Source of the DNA: Caldilineaceae bacterium
Lineage (GTDB): Bacteria > Chloroflexota > Anaerolineae > Caldilineales > Caldilineaceae
DNA length: 64,000 nucleotides
NCBI GenBank assembly: GCA_958295845.1
Contig: OY282376.1
Span: forward strand, 4,663,022-4,727,021
Direction of reading: 5' to 3'
Shown here: piece by piece, positions 62,498 to 64,000 of the stretch
Numbering within the stretch: the stretch's first letter is position 1
How the letters are laid out: each line of letters begins with the position of its first letter
Notes under the pieces: generated by a model
What the model was told of the DNA's origin: nothing
The model's input: the letters and a program-made list of their open reading frames with translations, nothing else
Database searches by the model: none
Made by a program: the position numbers and the translations under genes

Positions 62498-63913
62498 ATG
62501 GTCAAGTATGATGCCGTGGTTGTCGGGGCCGGGCCCAATGGGTTGGCGGCTGCGATTACTTTCGCTCGCGCTGGGCACTCGGTCCTCGTTATCGAGGGCA
62601 GGGGCACGATCGGCGGAGGAAACAGGACGGCCGAACTAACGCTGGCTGGCTTCCGGCACGACGTGTGCGCGGCGGTCCATCCTCTGGTAGTGGGCTCGCC
62701 CTTTCTGCGCAGTTTGCCGTTGGAGCGTTACGGAGTCGAATGGGTTCAGCCGGAGATTGCGGCGGCGCACCCATTGGATGATGGCACGGCGGTCGGGCTT
62801 TATCGTTCATTGGAGGAGACGGCGGCTTCGATTGGCGGGGACGGCCAGAGCTGGACGCGGCTGATTGGGCCGTCGGCGGCCGACTGGGACAAGCTGGCGC
62901 CAGTGGTGCTGGGGCCGCATCCTGTGGGCGCGGATCTGCCGGCCCTGATTCGCTTCGGCCTTGCCGCGGCCATGCCCGCTCATCTTCTTGCGCGTTTGTG
63001 TTTCCGCGAAGAACGAGCCAGGGCTCTTTTCGCCGGGCTTACGGCCCACTCCTTTCTCAGTTTTCGGCAACCGTTTACCTCGGCTTTTGGGATGCTGCTG
63101 GGGATTCTGGCCCACGCGGTTGGGTGGCCCTTCCCGCGCGGCGGGGCGCAGGCCATTACCGATGCGATGGGCGCGTATTTGCGCGCTCTGGGCGGAGACA
63201 TTGTGGCCGGCTGGCAGGTGGAGTCGCTGGATGAGCTGCCTTCGAGCCGGGCCGTTCTGTTGGATGTGACGCCCAGGCAGGTATTGCGGTTGGCGGGGTC
63301 GCGGCTGCCGGACGCCTACCGGCGAAGACTGGAGGGATTTCGATATGGCCCGGGCGTATTCAAGGTGGATTATGCGTTGAGCGAGCCTGTGCCGTGGCGG
63401 GCGCAGATATGCCGCCGCGCGGGCACAGTACATCTGGGTGGCACGCTGGCGGAGATCGCGGCCTCGGAAGAGGCGACGAGCGGCGGGCGCATTTCGGAGC
63501 GGCCCTATGTGCTGGCGGCGCAGCACAGCCTGTTTGACAGGACACGCGCGCCGGCGGGCAAGCACACGCTGTGGGCCTATTGCCATACGCCCCATGCCTC
63601 GAAGGCCGACATGACGGCAGCGATCGAAGCGCAGCTCGAACGCTTCGCCCCCGGTTTTCGGGACACGGTTCTGACGCGGTCGGTGATCAACAACGTCGAT
63701 TACGAACGCTACAACCCCAACTATGTGGGCGGCGACATCAACAGCGGCGTACAGGACTTTCGCCAGCTCTGGACGCGGCCGCTGCTGCGGTTTCCCCCGT
63801 ACAGCACCCCTGTGGCCGGCCTGTACCTCTGTTCCGCTTCCACGCCGCCCGGTGGCGGCGTCCACGGCATGTGCGGATTCAACGCAGCCCGCGCCGCGCT
63901 AAGACGGCTTTAG
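62498..63913 (+). CDS. FAD-dependent oxidoreductase of the phytoene desaturase/amine oxidase superfamily
   Basis: 471 aa. Dinucleotide motif VVVGAGPNGLAAAITFARAGHSVLVIEGRGTIGGGNRT at the N-terminus and the closing FAD motif LYLCSASTPPGGGVHGMCGFNAA at the C-terminus, typical of PYROXD2/CrtI-like proteins. The middle has a substrate-side stretch TSAFGMLLGILAHAVGWPFPRGGAQAITDAM. No carotenoid genes are nearby, so the substrate cannot be stated. ATG 62498. Confidence 0.92.
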   Translation: MVKYDAVVVGAGPNGLAAAITFARAGHSVLVIEGRGTIGGGNRTAELTLAGFRHDVCAAVHPLVVGSPFLRSLPLERYGVEWVQPEIAAAHPLDDGTAVGLYRSLEETAASIGGDGQSWTRLIGPSAADWDKLAPVVLGPHPVGADLPALIRFGLAAAMPAHLLARLCFREERARALFAGLTAHSFLSFRQPFTSAFGMLLGILAHAVGWPFPRGGAQAITDAMGAYLRALGGDIVAGWQVESLDELPSSRAVLLDVTPRQVLRLAGSRLPDAYRRRLEGFRYGPGVFKVDYALSEPVPWRAQICRRAGTVHLGGTLAEIAASEEATSGGRISERPYVLAAQHSLFDRTRAPAGKHTLWAYCHTPHASKADMTAAIEAQLERFAPGFRDTVLTRSVINNVDYERYNPNYVGGDINSGVQDFRQLWTRPLLRFPPYSTPVAGLYLCSASTPPGGGVHGMCGFNAARAALRRL

Positions 63914-63946
63914 GGTGGACGGGGATCTTATTTGTCGACGCGCCGT

Positions 63947-64000
63947 TCAGACGACGTCGCCTTGCAGTCGGGATTTCAGCTGCTCCCAGGGGCTACTCTG
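63947..64000 (-). CDS. Possible C-terminal end of a minus-strand gene cut by the window
   Basis: Minus-strand frame reading SSPWEQLKSRLQGDVV then a stop, with coding-like codon use. Too short to identify; converges on the FAD oxidoreductase. Confidence 0.3.
   Translation of the reverse strand, partial: QSSPWEQLKSRLQGDVV

Overview
The window is high-GC bacterial DNA packed with short, mostly uninterrupted operons on both strands. Lipoprotein-anchored ABC substrate-binding proteins with Ala/Glu-rich linkers, a HerA-type ATPase, a bactofilin, CehA/McbA and Gfo/Idh/MocA catabolic genes, paired GlgC-type genes and many luciferase-like or FG-GAP type accessory proteins suggest a Chloroflexota organism, perhaps of the Caldilinea type. 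That is inferred from gene style; no rRNA or tRNA is present to confirm it.

Layout. 1-5.6 kb: branched-chain amino-acid (Liv) ABC operon (livH truncated by the window edge, livM, two tandem substrate-binding lipoproteins, livF). 5.6-9.5 kb: luciferase-like oxidoreductase and PLP dehydratase on the minus strand, then a metallophosphoesterase translationally coupled to a methyltransferase. 9.5-11.9 kb: HerA-like ATPase with a small companion. 12.4-15.8 kb: sugar ABC transporter (binding protein, two permeases, no ATPase) with a clear promoter and leader. 15.9-18.9 kb: broken Uma2 gene, DinB protein, FG-GAP/ASPIC lipoprotein. 19.4-24.6 kb: topA with an inserted helix-hairpin-helix, a nuclease-like unknown, ChrA. 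24.9-28.8 kb: CapA fusion, a protein with a duplicated HTH, AIM24 and SUI1/YciH. 28.8-31.4 kb: GlgC plus a catalytically degenerate GlgC paralogue. 31.7-38.8 kb: three tandem GT39-like membrane glycosyltransferases. 38.8-44.6 kb: two unknown genes, CitE-like lyase, VanZ-like protein, bactofilin, PlsY. 44.6-50.4 kb: catalase, VOC protein, remnant of an MvaI/BcnI-type nuclease, zinc alcohol/formaldehyde dehydrogenase, NHL-type propeller. 50.6-59.9 kb: catabolic run (alpha/beta hydrolase, CehA/McbA metallohydrolase, Gfo/Idh/MocA dehydrogenase, aldose epimerase, DUF3179 protein, SDR, MFS). 60.2-64 kb: Rieske fusion protein, small DUF6958-like protein, FAD-dependent amine/phytoene-type oxidoreductase.

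The most striking observation is the DUF3179 gene at 56740-57744. It carries one in-frame TGA exactly where the family has the first Cys of its CxxC motif, followed 15 nt later by a perfect 6-bp stem with a 5-nt loop that fits a bacterial SECIS element. It reads as a selenoprotein with a UxxC motif.

The intergenic DNA also has a structure of its own: a composite interspersed repeat in three copies (around 12.2, 19.2 and 60.0 kb), each with a conserved double hairpin, and recurrent 7-bp GTGGTCA/GTGGATA tracts that also occur alone in other gaps.
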